A stretch of DNA of 64,000 nucleotides from Streptomyces sp. CNQ-509 (GTDB lineage: Bacteria > Actinomycetota > Actinomycetes > Streptomycetales > Streptomycetaceae). The notes below the pieces were generated by a model. The model ran no database searches. It was not told the origin of the DNA and worked only from the letters and a program-made list of their open reading frames with translations. The position numbers were made by a program, and so were the translations under genes. The stretch lies in the NCBI RefSeq assembly GCF_001011035.1, contig NZ_CP011492.1, positions 1,371,501-1,435,500 of the forward strand, read 5' to 3'. Positions 1 to 9,495 of this stretch are shown here, in pieces; position 1 is the first letter of the stretch, and every line of letters starts with the position of its first letter.

Positions 1-701
1 TAGGCGACGATCTGCCGCGCCACGACCTTGTTCGACGCCACCACCGGCAGCATCGGCACCTTGACGCGCGCGTAGTCGTCCTTGACCTTCATCGACAGTG
101 GCCAGTAGTGCGGCGGCGTCCAGAAGAACATCACCAGGAAGAGGATCAGCGACGCCCAGGAGACGGAGTTCGTCACCGCGGACCAGCCGATGGCGACCGG
201 CATGCAGCCGGCGATGCCGCCCCAGACGATGTTCTGCGAGGTGCGCCGCTTCAGCAGCATCGTGTAGACGAGGACGTAGAAGAGGTTCGCGCCGAGCGCG
301 AGCGCCGCCGACAGCGGGTTGACGAGTGTGGCGAACCACACGGTCGAGACCACCGTCAGGGCCAGGCCGAAGGCCAGCCCCTCCGCGGGCCGGACCATCC
401 CGGTCACCAGCGGCCGCTGCTCGGTGCGGTGCATCAGCGCGTCGATGTCCCGGTCCAGGTACATGTTCAGCGCGTTGGCACCGCCGGCGGACAGATAGCC
501 GCCGATACAGGTGGCGAGCACCAGCCACAGGTCGGGCACGCCCTCGGCGGCCAGGAACATCACCGGAACGGTGGTGATGAGCAGCAGCTCGATGATGCGC
601 GGCTTGGTCAGCGCCACGAACGCCTTCACCCGGGCACCGGTCGGCCGGTGCGCAGTGCCCTGCCCGAGTACCCCTGCGGGTCGGGATTCGACGGCCGTCA
701 C
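1..701 (-). CDS. ctaB: Protoheme IX farnesyltransferase (heme O synthase), 3' end cut by window edge
   Basis: Transfers a farnesyl group to heme B to make heme O, the precursor of heme A for aa3-type cytochrome oxidase; integral membrane enzyme of the UbiA prenyltransferase family. Reading leftward from GTG 701 the frame stays open to base 1. It shows the diphosphate-binding motif NMYLDRDID and the downstream stretches [14 protein letters not shown] and [11 protein letters not shown] typical of CtaB. An AGAGG sequence sits about 5 bases before the chosen GTG. An in-frame GTG at 707 is possible but leaves no spacing for that site. It is divergent from the transketolase operon, as in other Streptomyces. 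The C-terminal part lies outside the window. Confidence 0.95.
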   Translation of the reverse strand, partial: MTAVESRPAGVLGQGTAHRPTGARVKAFVALTKPRIIELLLITTVPVMFLAAEGVPDLWLVLATCIGGYLSAGGANALNMYLDRDIDALMHRTEQRPLVTGMVRPAEGLAFGLALTVVSTVWFATLVNPLSAALALGANLFYVLVYTMLLKRRTSQNIVWGGIAGCMPVAIGWSAVTNSVSWASLILFLVMFFWTPPHYWPLSMKVKDDYARVKVPMLPVVASNKVVARQIVA

Positions 702-954
702 GGACACCTCTGCTCGGGGTCAAGGGATTCTGTACGTCGTCACTGTAGACGCTGCGTATCGGCCCCCCGCGCGGGGGGTGCCCCGTGTTGGGGCCGCGCG
801 CACCGGCCCCGGGGGCGGTGCGCGCGGGCGCCGTCCGGCAGGCGCGACCGGCCCGGCAACGGCACTCTGGATTTCAGCGGGATAGGCTCGAAGGCGCCCG
901 GTGCTTTCCGGTCGCCGGAGTTCCCGACCGTGGAGAGAGGAGCCCTGAACAAGG

Positions 955-3054
955 GTGAGCACGCAGCCGACCACCGACTTCGAGTGGAACGAACTGGACG
1001 ACCGCGCGGTGGACACCGCTCGCGTTCTGGCAATGGACGCCGTACAGAAGGTCGGCAACGGCCACCCCGGCACGGCGATGAGCCTGGCCCCCGCCGCGTA
1101 CACGCTCTTCCAGAAGGTGATGCGGCACGACCCCGCCGACCCGCAGTGGACCGGCCGGGACCGCTTCGTCCTCTCCGCCGGCCACTCCAGCCTGACCCTC
1201 TACACCCAGCTCTACCTGGGCGGGTTCGGCCTTGAGCTGGCCGACCTGGAGGCGTTCCGCACCTGGGGCTCCAAGACCCCCGGGCACCCCGAGTACGGGC
1301 ACACCGCCGGCGTCGAGACGACGACCGGGCCGCTCGGCCAGGGCGTCGCCAACGCCGTCGGCATGGCGATGTCCGCGCGCTACGAGCGCGGCCTCTTCGA
1401 CCCCGACGCCCCCGCCGGCACCTCCCCGTTCGACCACCACATCTGGGTGATCGCGGGCGACGGCTGCCTCCAGGAGGGCATCTCGCACGAGGCGTCCTCG
1501 CTGGCCGGCCACCAGAAGCTGGGCAACCTCATACTGCTCTGGGACGACAACCACATCTCCATCGAGGGCGACACCGCCGCCGCCGTCTCCGAGGACACCG
1601 TCGCGCGGTACGAGGCGTACGGCTGGCACGTCCAGCGCGTCGCGCAGAAGCCGAACGGCGACCTCGACCCCCAGGCGCTGTACCGGGCGTTCCAGGAGGC
1701 CAGGGCGGTCACCGACCGGCCGTCGTTCATCGCCGCCCGCTCGATCATCGCCTGGCCGGCGCCGAACGCGCAGAACACCGAGGCCGCGCACGGCTCGGCG
1801 CTGGGCGCGGAGGAGGTCGCCGCGACCAAGCGGGTCCTCGGCTTCGACCCCGAACGGCACTTCGAGGTCGACGGTGACGTGCTCGCGCACGCCCGCGCGC
1901 TGGGCGCGCGCGGCGCGGAGGCGCACGCCAAGTGGGACAAGCAGTTCACCGCCTGGCGGGAGGCCCACCCCGAGCGCGCCGCGGAGTTCGACCGGATCCG
2001 CGCGGGCGAACTGCCCGCGGGCTGGGCGGACAAGCTGCCGACATTCCCCGCCGGCAAGGCCGTCGCCACCCGCAAGGCGTCGGGCGAGGTGCTGAAGGCG
2101 CTCGGCCCGGTGGTGCCGGAACTCTGGGGCGGCTCGGCCGACCTCGCCGGCTCCAACAACACCACCATCCCCGGCTCGACCTCGTTCCTGCCCGCGGACA
2201 ACCCGCTGACCGACGCCGACCCGTACGGCAGGACCGTCCACAACGGGATCCGCGAGCACGCCATGGCCGCCGCCATGAACGGCATCACGCTGCACGGCAA
2301 CACCCGTGTCTACGGCGGCACCTTCCTGGTCTTCTCCGACTACATGCGCAACGCGGTGCGGCTGTCGGCGCTCATGCACCTGCCGGTGACGTACGTGTGG
2401 ACGCACGACTCCGTCGGCCTCGGCGAGGACGGCCCGACCCACCAGCCGGTCGAGCACCTGACGAGCCTCCGCGCCATCCCCGGGCTGAACGTGGTCCGCC
2501 CGGCGGACGCCAACGAGACGGTCATCGCCTGGCGCGAGATACTGCGCCGCTACACCAAGGAGTACGGCGTCGGCGCCCCGCACGGCCTGGCACTGACCCG
2601 GCAGGGCGTGCCGACGTACGAGGCCAACGACGACACCGCCCGCGGCGGCTACGTGATGTTCGAGGCCGAGGGCCCCGGCGGCGAGGACACCGAGCCGCAG
2701 GTCATCCTCATCGGCACCGGCTCCGAGGTGCAGCTCGCGGTCGCCGCCCGCGAGCTGCTGCAGGCCGAGGGCGTGCCGGTGCGGGTGGTCTCGATGCCGT
2801 CCGTGGAGTGGTTCGACGAGCAGCCGCAGGAGTACCGCGACGCGGTGCTGCCGCCCGCGGTGAAGGCCCGGGTGGCGGTCGAGGCGGGCGTCGGGATGAC
2901 GTGGCGGCGCTTCGTCGGGGACGCCGGACGCGTCGTCTCCCTGGAGCACTTCGGCGCCTCCGCCGACTACAAGGTCCTGTTCCGCGAGTACGGGCTCACC
3001 GCCGACGCCGTCGCCGACGCCGCCCGGGAATCCCTGCGGGCCGGAAGTCGCTGA
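955..3054 (+). CDS. tkt: Transketolase
   Basis: Thiamine-diphosphate enzyme moving two-carbon ketol units in the non-oxidative pentose phosphate pathway; cytosolic, 699 residues, normal length. The ThDP motif GDGCLQEG...DDN lies near residues 165-200, and the pyrimidine-domain segments [20 protein letters not shown] and [12 protein letters not shown] follow. The GTG start is preceded by a GAGAGAGGAG stretch about 12 bases upstream, and the protein starts [10 protein letters not shown] like other Streptomyces transketolases. It is first in a rightward run with tal, zwf, opcA and pgl. The 253-base gap to divergent ctaB must hold its promoter, but I could not pick a convincing -35/-10 pair. Confidence 0.97.
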   Translation: MSTQPTTDFEWNELDDRAVDTARVLAMDAVQKVGNGHPGTAMSLAPAAYTLFQKVMRHDPADPQWTGRDRFVLSAGHSSLTLYTQLYLGGFGLELADLEAFRTWGSKTPGHPEYGHTAGVETTTGPLGQGVANAVGMAMSARYERGLFDPDAPAGTSPFDHHIWVIAGDGCLQEGISHEASSLAGHQKLGNLILLWDDNHISIEGDTAAAVSEDTVARYEAYGWHVQRVAQKPNGDLDPQALYRAFQEARAVTDRPSFIAARSIIAWPAPNAQNTEAAHGSALGAEEVAATKRVLGFDPERHFEVDGDVLAHARALGARGAEAHAKWDKQFTAWREAHPERAAEFDRIRAGELPAGWADKLPTFPAGKAVATRKASGEVLKALGPVVPELWGGSADLAGSNNTTIPGSTSFLPADNPLTDADPYGRTVHNGIREHAMAAAMNGITLHGNTRVYGGTFLVFSDYMRNAVRLSALMHLPVTYVWTHDSVGLGEDGPTHQPVEHLTSLRAIPGLNVVRPADANETVIAWREILRRYTKEYGVGAPHGLALTRQGVPTYEANDDTARGGYVMFEAEGPGGEDTEPQVILIGTGSEVQLAVAARELLQAEGVPVRVVSMPSVEWFDEQPQEYRDAVLPPAVKARVAVEAGVGMTWRRFVGDAGRVVSLEHFGASADYKVLFREYGLTADAVADAARESLRAGSR

Positions 3055-3092
3055 CGGTTACAGACGACACGATGTCAGGAGATGCAATACCG

Positions 3093-4211
3093 ATGACCGA
3101 CGCACTCGAGCGCCTCTCCGGTGAAGGCGTCGCGATCTGGCTCGACGACCTGTCCCGCAAGCGCATCACGTCCGGCAACCTCGCCGAACTGATCGACGAG
3201 AGCCACGTCGTGGGCGTGACCACCAATCCCACGATCTTCCAGAAGGCCATCTCGGCGGGCGACGGCTACGACGGCCAGCTCACGGACCTCGCCACCCGCG
3301 GTGTCACCGTCGAGGAGGCCGTCCGCATGATCACGACGGCCGACGTACGCGACGCGGCCGACGTGCTCCGCCCGGTGTTCGACGCCACCGAGGGCCAGGA
3401 CGGCCGGGTCTCCATCGAGGTCGACCCGCGGCTCGCCCACCACACGGCCGCCACCGTCGCCGAGGCCAAGCAGCTTGCCTGGCTGGTGGACCGGCCCAAC
3501 ACGTTCGTGAAGATCCCCGCCACCCGCGCCGGGCTGCCCGCCATCACGGAGGTGCTCGGCAAGGGCATCAGCGTCAACGTCACGCTGATCTTCTCCCTGG
3601 AGCGCTACCGCGAGGTGATGGACGCGTTCCTCGCCGGCCTGGAGCAGGCGAAGGCCGCGGGCCTGGACCTGGCGGAGATCCGCTCGGTCGCCTCGTTCTT
3701 CGTCTCCCGCGTGGACACCGAGGTCGACAAGCGGCTCGACGCCCTGGGCACCGACGAGGCGAAGGCGCTGCGCGGCAAGGCCGCCGTCGCCAACGCCCGG
3801 CTCGCCTACGAGGCGTACGAGGAGGTCTTCTCCTCGGACCGCTGGCTCGCGCTGGAGAAGGCCGGCGCCCACAAGCAGCGCCCCCTGTGGGCGTCGACGG
3901 GCGTGAAGGACAAGGCGTACAAGGACACGCTCTACGTGGACGACCTGGTCGCCCCCGGGACGGTCAACACGATGCCGGAGTCCACGCTGCACGCCGTCGC
4001 CGACCACGGCGGAATCGAGGGCGATGCGGTGCGCGGCACGTACGCCGGGGCCCGTGCCGACCTCGACGCCCTGGAGAAGGTGGGCATCTCGTACGACGAG
4101 GTGGTCGGCCTGCTGGAGGACGAGGGCGTGGAGAAGTTCGCGAAGTCCTGGACCGACCTGCTCGACTCCACGCGGCAGGAGCTGGAGCGCCGTGTACCGA
4201 AGGGGGCGTAG
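3093..4211 (+). CDS. tal: Transaldolase
   Basis: Transfers dihydroxyacetone between sugar phosphates in the non-oxidative pentose phosphate pathway. The 372 residues match the long actinobacterial transaldolase form. The Schiff-base lysine sits in [14 protein letters not shown], and [13 protein letters not shown] near the N-terminus and [11 protein letters not shown] are family segments. The frame is open further upstream. ATG 3093 is chosen because an AGGAG lies 11 bases before it and the protein then starts MTDALERLS, as in relatives. It begins 38 bases after tkt and ends 6 bases before zwf, so it is almost certainly cotranscribed. Confidence 0.97.
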   Translation: MTDALERLSGEGVAIWLDDLSRKRITSGNLAELIDESHVVGVTTNPTIFQKAISAGDGYDGQLTDLATRGVTVEEAVRMITTADVRDAADVLRPVFDATEGQDGRVSIEVDPRLAHHTAATVAEAKQLAWLVDRPNTFVKIPATRAGLPAITEVLGKGISVNVTLIFSLERYREVMDAFLAGLEQAKAAGLDLAEIRSVASFFVSRVDTEVDKRLDALGTDEAKALRGKAAVANARLAYEAYEEVFSSDRWLALEKAGAHKQRPLWASTGVKDKAYKDTLYVDDLVAPGTVNTMPESTLHAVADHGGIEGDAVRGTYAGARADLDALEKVGISYDEVVGLLEDEGVEKFAKSWTDLLDSTRQELERRVPKGA

Positions 4212-4217
4212 TCGACG

Positions 4218-5747
4218 GTGACCGGCTCTGAGTCCAACCCGCTGCGGGACCCGCAGGACCGGCGGCTGCCGCGGATCGCGGGCCCCTCGGGCCTGGTGAT
4301 CTTCGGCGTCACCGGCGACCTGTCGCGCAAGAAGCTGATGCCCGCCGTGTACGACCTGGCGAACCGGGGGCTGCTTCCGCCCGGCTTCTCCCTGGTCGGC
4401 TTCGCCCGCCGCGACTGGGAGGACGAGGACTTCGCGCAGGTCGTCCACGACTCGGTCAAGGAGCACGCGCGCACGCCGTTCCGCGAGGAGGTGTGGCAGC
4501 AGCTCTCCGAGGGCTTCCGGTTCGTCCAGGGCGACTTCGACGACGACGAGGCGTTCGAGCGGCTGCGCACCACCGTCGAGGACCTGGACAAGGCACGCGG
4601 CACGGGCGGTAACTTCGCCTTCTACCTCTCGGTGCCGCCGAAGTTCTTCCCGCTGGTCGTCCAGCAGCTCAAGGAGCACCACCTGGCCGACCCGGCCGGC
4701 GACTCCTGGCGGCGTGCCGTCATCGAGAAGCCCTTCGGGCACGACCTGAAGAGCGCGGAGGAGCTCAACCGGATCGTCCACGAGGTCTTCGAGCCCGACC
4801 AGGTCTTCCGCATCGACCACTACCTCGGCAAGGAGACCGTCCAGAACATCCTGGCGCTGCGCTTCGCCAACACGATGTTCGAGCCGATCTGGAACCGGTC
4901 GTACGTGGACCACGTGCAGATCACCATGGCCGAGGACATCGGCATCGGCGGCCGCGCCGGGTACTACGACGGCATCGGCGCCGCCCGTGACGTCATCCAG
5001 AACCACCTGCTGCAACTGCTGGCACTCACCGCGATGGAGGAGCCGACCGCCTTCGACGCGCAGGCGCTGGTGGCGGAGAAGACCAAGGCGCTGGAGTCGG
5101 TGCGGCTGCCGGAGGACCTGGGCCGGCACACCGTACGGGCGCAGTACACGGCCGGCTGGCAGGGCGGCGAGAAGGTCCGCGGCTACCTGGAGGAAGAGGG
5201 CATCGACCCGCACTCCGGGACCGACACCTACGCCGCGATCAAGCTGGAGATCGACAACCGCCGCTGGGCGGGCGTGCCGTTCTACCTGCGTGCCGGCAAG
5301 CGGCTCGGCCGCCGGGTGACGGAGATCGCCGTCGTCTTCCAGCGGGCGCCGCACCTGCCGTTCGACACCACCGACACGATGGAGCTGGGCCAGAACGCCC
5401 TGGTGATCCGCGTCCAGCCGGACGAGGGCATCACCGTGCGGTTCGGCTCCAAGGTGCCGGGCACGTCGATGGAGGTGCGGGACGTGACGATGGACTTCGC
5501 CTACGGCGAGTCCTTCACCGAGTCCAGCCCCGAGGCGTACGAGCGGCTGCTGCTGGACGTGCTCCTCGGCGACGCGAACCTCTTCCCGCGGCCCCAGGAG
5601 GTCGAGCTGTCCTGGAAGATCCTCGACCCGATCGAGGAGCACTGGGCCAGGCACGGCAAGCCCGCGTCGTACACCGCGGGCACCTGGGGGCCGAAGGCGG
5701 CGGACGAGATGCTGGCACGAGACGGACGGAGCTGGCGGCGGCCATGA
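4218..5747 (+). CDS. zwf: Glucose-6-phosphate 1-dehydrogenase
   Basis: Oxidises glucose 6-phosphate to 6-phosphogluconolactone with NADP+, the entry step of the oxidative pentose phosphate pathway. The 509 residues show the nucleotide-binding GVTGDLSRKKL near residue 32, EKPFGHDL, and the active-site signature RIDHYLGKETVQN. The GTG start lies 6 bases after the tal stop. The last codons overlap the start of opcA (ATGA), implying translational coupling to its assembly factor. Confidence 0.98.
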   Translation: MTGSESNPLRDPQDRRLPRIAGPSGLVIFGVTGDLSRKKLMPAVYDLANRGLLPPGFSLVGFARRDWEDEDFAQVVHDSVKEHARTPFREEVWQQLSEGFRFVQGDFDDDEAFERLRTTVEDLDKARGTGGNFAFYLSVPPKFFPLVVQQLKEHHLADPAGDSWRRAVIEKPFGHDLKSAEELNRIVHEVFEPDQVFRIDHYLGKETVQNILALRFANTMFEPIWNRSYVDHVQITMAEDIGIGGRAGYYDGIGAARDVIQNHLLQLLALTAMEEPTAFDAQALVAEKTKALESVRLPEDLGRHTVRAQYTAGWQGGEKVRGYLEEEGIDPHSGTDTYAAIKLEIDNRRWAGVPFYLRAGKRLGRRVTEIAVVFQRAPHLPFDTTDTMELGQNALVIRVQPDEGITVRFGSKVPGTSMEVRDVTMDFAYGESFTESSPEAYERLLLDVLLGDANLFPRPQEVELSWKILDPIEEHWARHGKPASYTAGTWGPKAADEMLARDGRSWRRP

Positions 5748-6793
5748 ACATCGACCTCACCGAGACCACCTCGGCCCAGATCAACGCCGCGCTCGTGGGC
5801 GCCCGGCGGGCCACCGGCACGCCGGCGGTCGGAATGGTGCTCACGCTGGTGATCGTCACCGACGAGGGCAACCACTACGACGCGCTCAAGGCCGCCAGCC
5901 AGGCGTCCAAGGAGCACCCGTCGCGGATCCTGGTCGTCATCAAACGGCCGGGACGCTCCCCGCGCGAGCGCGCGCTGGCGCGGCTGGACGCGGAGGTGCG
6001 CGTCGGCAACGAGACGGACACCGGCGAGACGGTGCTGCTCCGGCTCCACGGCGAACTGGCGGGGCACCCGGAGAGCGTCGTGCTGCCGCTGCTGCTGCCG
6101 GACGCGCCGGTGGTCGTCTGGTGGCCGGAGGACGCGCCGGAGAACCCGGCGGAGGACCTGCTCGGCCGGCTCGCCACCCGCCGCATCACGGACGCGGCGG
6201 CCTGCGAGGACCCGGTCGGCGCGCTGCGGCAGCGGGCCACGGCGTACGCGCCCGGGGACACCGACCTGGCGTGGACGCGGATCACGCCGTGGCGCAGCAT
6301 GCTCGCGGCGGCGCTCGACCAGCGGCACGCGGCCATCGAGTCGGCGGTGGTGGAGGGCGAGGAGTACAACCCCTCCTCGGAGCTGCTCGCGCTGTGGCTG
6401 GCCGAACGGCTGCGGGTGCCGGTGGAGCGCACCGGCTCGCCGGGCCCGGGGCTGACCGCGGTGCGGCTGCTGACGACGGACGGGGTGATCTGCCTCGACC
6501 GGCCGAACGGCGCGCTGGCGGAGCTGGCGGTGCCGGGGCAGCCGGAGCGGCACGTGGCGCTCAAGCGGCGCACGACGGCGGAGCTGATCGCGGAGGAGCT
6601 GCGGCGTCTCGACCCCGACGAGGCGTACGCGCAGGCGGTGGCGTACGGCGTGGAGCGGCTGGCGCCCGCGGGGGCCGTGGAGGCGGACGTAGCGGAGGCG
6701 GAAGCCGGGGCCGGGGCCGCGAAGAAGGCGGCGCCGAAGAAGCAGCCGGCGAAGAAGGCCGCGGTGAAGTCCTCCTCGGCGAAGTCGTCGTGA
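5744..6793 (+). CDS. opcA: Glucose-6-phosphate dehydrogenase assembly protein OpcA
   Basis: Partner protein needed for full activity and assembly of Zwf in actinobacteria and cyanobacteria (family knowledge). 349 residues. The family core is followed by a lysine/alanine/proline-rich tail over roughly the last 30 residues (KKAAPKKQPAKKAA), resembling histone-H1-like tails. The ATG overlaps the zwf stop by four bases, so the two are probably translated together. pgl follows after 10 bases. The tail is likely disordered and is not needed to recognise the family. Confidence 0.94.
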   Translation: MNIDLTETTSAQINAALVGARRATGTPAVGMVLTLVIVTDEGNHYDALKAASQASKEHPSRILVVIKRPGRSPRERALARLDAEVRVGNETDTGETVLLRLHGELAGHPESVVLPLLLPDAPVVVWWPEDAPENPAEDLLGRLATRRITDAAACEDPVGALRQRATAYAPGDTDLAWTRITPWRSMLAAALDQRHAAIESAVVEGEEYNPSSELLALWLAERLRVPVERTGSPGPGLTAVRLLTTDGVICLDRPNGALAELAVPGQPERHVALKRRTTAELIAEELRRLDPDEAYAQAVAYGVERLAPAGAVEADVAEAEAGAGAAKKAAPKKQPAKKAAVKSSSAKSS

Positions 6794-6803
6794 ACGGGGC
6801 GCC

Positions 6804-7586
6804 GTGAGCACGCCGCAGATCGTCGTCCACCGCGACAAGGAGCTGATGGCCGAGGCGGCCGCCGCCCGGCTGATCACGAAGGTCGTGGACGCGCAGTCCG
6901 CCCGGGGCGCGGCGTCGGTCGTGCTCACGGGCGGTCGCAACGGCAACGGCCTGCTGACGGCGCTCGCCGCCGCCCCGGCCCGGGACGCGGTCGACTGGTC
7001 GCGGCTGGACCTGTGGTGGGGCGACGAGCGCTTCCTGCCCGCGGGCCACCCCGACCGCAATGCGACCCAGGCCGGGGAGGCACTGCTGGACGCGGTGCCG
7101 CTCGACCCCGCGCGGGTGCACGAGATGCCGGCGGCGCAGGCGGCGTTCGGCGCCGACGCGGACGCGGCGGCGGCGGCGTACGCGCGCGAACTGGCCGCCG
7201 CGGCCCGGCCGGAGGACCACGGGCCGGTCCCGGCGTTCGACGTGCTGCTGCTGGGCGTGGGCCCGGACACGCACGTCGCGTCGCTCTTCCCCGAGCTGCC
7301 GGGGGTACGGGAGACGGAGCGCACGGTCGTCGGCGTCCACGGGGCGCCGAAGCCGCCGCCGACGCGGATCTCGCTGACGCTGCCGGCGATCAGGGCGGCG
7401 CGGGAGGTGTGGCTGCTGGCGGCGGGCGAGGACAAGGCGCGGGCGGCGGCGATGGCGCTGTCGGGCGCGGGCGAGATCCAGACGCCGGCGGCGGGCGCCC
7501 GCGGCCGGACCCGCACTCTCTGGCTCCTGGACCGCCCCGCCGCGGCCCTGCTCCCCCCGGCCCTGTACCCGCCGGCGTCGCCGTAG
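6804..7586 (+). CDS. pgl: 6-phosphogluconolactonase
   Basis: Hydrolyses 6-phosphogluconolactone to 6-phosphogluconate, directly after Zwf in the pathway. 260 residues of the DevB/NagB-like fold: VVLTGGRNGNGLL near residue 36, the WWGDERFLP motif near 72, and LLLGVGPDTHVASLFP with the catalytic histidine. The GTG start lies 10 bases after opcA. Last gene of the pentose phosphate run; it converges on the GlcNAc-type kinase with a 53-base gap in which I see no strong hairpin. Confidence 0.95.
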   Translation: MSTPQIVVHRDKELMAEAAAARLITKVVDAQSARGAASVVLTGGRNGNGLLTALAAAPARDAVDWSRLDLWWGDERFLPAGHPDRNATQAGEALLDAVPLDPARVHEMPAAQAAFGADADAAAAAYARELAAAARPEDHGPVPAFDVLLLGVGPDTHVASLFPELPGVRETERTVVGVHGAPKPPPTRISLTLPAIRAAREVWLLAAGEDKARAAAMALSGAGEIQTPAAGARGRTRTLWLLDRPAAALLPPALYPPASP

Positions 7587-7639
7587 CGCGCGGACGCCGC
7601 GGGAGGACGGGCAGCGGTACGCGCGGGTGAGGGCTCGCG

Positions 7640-8623
7640 TCAGAGCATCGTCCGGGCCAGCGCCACCGCGCCCGCCAGGCCGTCCGGAACCGGGGCCGGG
7701 GTCACGTCGTACGGGCGCATGCGTGCCGTGAAGCGGGGCAGGAGGGGGCCCGCGGGGGCGAGGAGCGCGCCGGTGGTGACCAGGGGCTCGCCGGGCGCGG
7801 GGGCGAGCACCGCGACCGTCTCCGCGAGGTGGTCCGCGGCCTCGTCGAGGATCGCCCCGGCCACCGCGTCACCGGCCGCCGCGGCCCGTACGACCACCGG
7901 GCACAGCCGCGCGATCTCCACCGGCGCCCCCGCGAACCCGGCATCCACCAGCGCGATCCGTACCACCGGGCCGGCCGCCGCCCGCCCAGGAGCCTCCGCG
8001 CCTGCTCCCCGCTCCCCCGGCTCTCCGCCGCCCGTCGCCGCCGTCAGCAGCCCCGCCAGCGAAGTCGCCGGGCCCCTGCCGTCCAGGGACCGCAGCGCCG
8101 CTCGCAGCGCCTGCCGGGCGATCCAGAAGCCGCTGCCCTCGTCGCCCAGGAGCCAGCCGTGGCCGTCGATCGTCGCCGTCTGCCGCCGGCCCGTGATCCG
8201 GGCCGCGCACGCACCCGTGCCGGCGATGGCCACGACCCCCTCCGAAGGCGCGTCCGGGCCCGCCGCAAAGGCGATCTCCGTGTCGCCGCGGATCTGCAGC
8301 GGCACCGGCCGGACCCCGCCCCGGCGCAGCGCCGTGCGCAGGGCCGCGTGCGCCACCCGCGTGCCCGCGTCGTCCGGGTTGCGGGGCTCCGCACCGGCGA
8401 CGCCCGCGACCACCGCCGCGATACGTCCCGTGCCCGGCGCCTCCGCCGCCGCCAGCGGTGCCACGCACGCCGCCAGCCGGGACGCCAGCACCTCCGGCGG
8501 CACCGAGCGCGGGTTTCCCGCCCCCGCCGACGCCGTCCGCAGCACTCCGCCGCCCGCCGAGCGCGCGAGCGCCGCGCGGATCCTCGTCCCGCCCACGTCG
8601 ATGCCGATGACCAGCTTCTCCAC
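7640..8623 (-). CDS. N-acetylglucosamine kinase-type (BadF/BadG ATPase family) sugar kinase
   Basis: Predicted ATP-dependent kinase of an amino sugar, most likely N-acetylglucosamine, in the ASKHA fold. 327 residues: the phosphate-1 loop GIDVGGTRIRAAL is at the N-terminus, GTGACAARI is the phosphate-2 region, and GWLLGDEGSGFWIARQAL is characteristic of NagK-like members. The frame continues upstream, but GTG 8623 is chosen because GGGAG precedes it by 6-8 bases and the protein then begins EKLVIGIDVGG. It is divergent from the SIS-domain gene, with a DasR-like operator in between, which fits aminosugar metabolism. Substrate is inferred, not shown. Confidence 0.85.
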   Translation of the reverse strand: MEKLVIGIDVGGTRIRAALARSAGGGVLRTASAGAGNPRSVPPEVLASRLAACVAPLAAAEAPGTGRIAAVVAGVAGAEPRNPDDAGTRVAHAALRTALRRGGVRPVPLQIRGDTEIAFAAGPDAPSEGVVAIAGTGACAARITGRRQTATIDGHGWLLGDEGSGFWIARQALRAALRSLDGRGPATSLAGLLTAATGGGEPGERGAGAEAPGRAAAGPVVRIALVDAGFAGAPVEIARLCPVVVRAAAAGDAVAGAILDEAADHLAETVAVLAPAPGEPLVTTGALLAPAGPLLPRFTARMRPYDVTPAPVPDGLAGAVALARTML

Positions 8624-8704
8624 TGCCCGCTCCCGGTGGTCGGCCCCGCACCGCGCCCTTGACGCGCCGCGCGCGACTGCCTGAGATTGACCCCGCGTAC
8701 GGCC

Positions 8705-8720
8705 TGTTGTCCAGACCACT
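8705..8720. promoter_or_regulatory. Candidate DasR-responsive element (dre)
   Basis: TGTTGTCCAGACCACT matches the Streptomyces dre consensus ACTGGTCTAGACCACT at 12 of 16 positions, including the whole right half AGACCACT. DasR is the GntR-family repressor of chitin/GlcNAc utilisation genes. The site lies 14 bases before the SIS-domain start and 82 bases before the divergent kinase, in the only intergenic space they share. The match was made by eye to a remembered consensus. Confidence 0.6.
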
Positions 8721-8733
8721 CCCGGGAGCACCG

Positions 8734-9495
8734 ATGACCCTCAAGCCGATCAGCGCAGCCGCCTTCACCGCCGCCGCCCTGACCTCACTCCGGCGGGTCG
8801 CCGAGGGGCAGCGCGCCGAGGTCGGCGCCGCCGCGACGGTGTTCGCGGACGCGCTGGGCGGCGACGGCGTGATCCAGGCGTTCGGCACCGGGCACTCCGA
8901 GTCGCTGGCGACCGAGATCGCCGGCCGCGCCGGCGGCTTCGTACCGACGAACAAGATCGCCCTGCGGGATCTCGTGATCTACGGCGGCGAGCCCCCGGCG
9001 CTGCTCTCCGACGCCAAGCTGGAGCGCGACCCCGCCACCGCCCGCCGGCTGTACGAGCTGGCCGCGCCGCACCCCGCCGACGCCTTCGTCATCGCCTCGA
9101 ACTCCGGCATCAACGGCTGCGTCGTGGAGATGGCCGCCGTCGTGAAGGAGCAGGGGCACCCGCTCATCGCCGTCACCTCGCTCTCCCACGGCGCCCGCGC
9201 CGAGTCCCGCCACCCCTCGGGCAAGCGGCTGACCGACCACGCCGACGTGGTGCTCGACAACGGCGCCCCCTTCGGCGACTCCGTCCTCACCCTGCCCGGC
9301 GGCGGTACGGCCTGCGCGGTGTCGTCGATCACCGGCGCCCTGCTCGTGCAGCAGGTCGTGGCCGAGGCGGTCCGGCTGCTGCTGGAGCGCGGCGTGACGC
9401 CGCCGGTGTACCTGTCGGCGAACATCCCCGAGGGCGACGCGCACAACGCCGCCCTGGAGGCCCGCTACGCGGGCCGGATCCGCCGCGGGGCGTAG
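8734..9495 (+). CDS. SIS-domain phosphosugar-binding protein (UPF0309 type)
   Basis: Likely binds or isomerises a phosphosugar. 253 residues with one SIS domain: FGTGHSESLATEIAGRAGGF near residue 50 and VIASNSGINGCVVEMA near 125 are the phosphosugar-binding loops. The spacing matches the UPF0309 family rather than MurQ or GlmS. The frame opens earlier, but ATG 8734 has GGGAG 7 bases upstream. The dre-like operator overlaps the probable leader, which suggests aminosugar control. The exact reaction is unknown. Its last 31 bases overlap the end of the convergent phosphatase gene. Confidence 0.85.
   Translation: MTLKPISAAAFTAAALTSLRRVAEGQRAEVGAAATVFADALGGDGVIQAFGTGHSESLATEIAGRAGGFVPTNKIALRDLVIYGGEPPALLSDAKLERDPATARRLYELAAPHPADAFVIASNSGINGCVVEMAAVVKEQGHPLIAVTSLSHGARAESRHPSGKRLTDHADVVLDNGAPFGDSVLTLPGGGTACAVSSITGALLVQQVVAEAVRLLLERGVTPPVYLSANIPEGDAHNAALEARYAGRIRRGA

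Noticed and set aside
874..2949. Long leftward open frame opposite transketolase
   Set aside because: Antisense shadow of tkt caused by high GC; arginine/glycine-rich, low-complexity product with no family features.
8658..8686. Promoter TTGACG-17-TGAGAT before the SIS-domain gene
   Set aside because: The -35 and spacing are good but the -10 lacks the key second-position A; kept out of the feature list.
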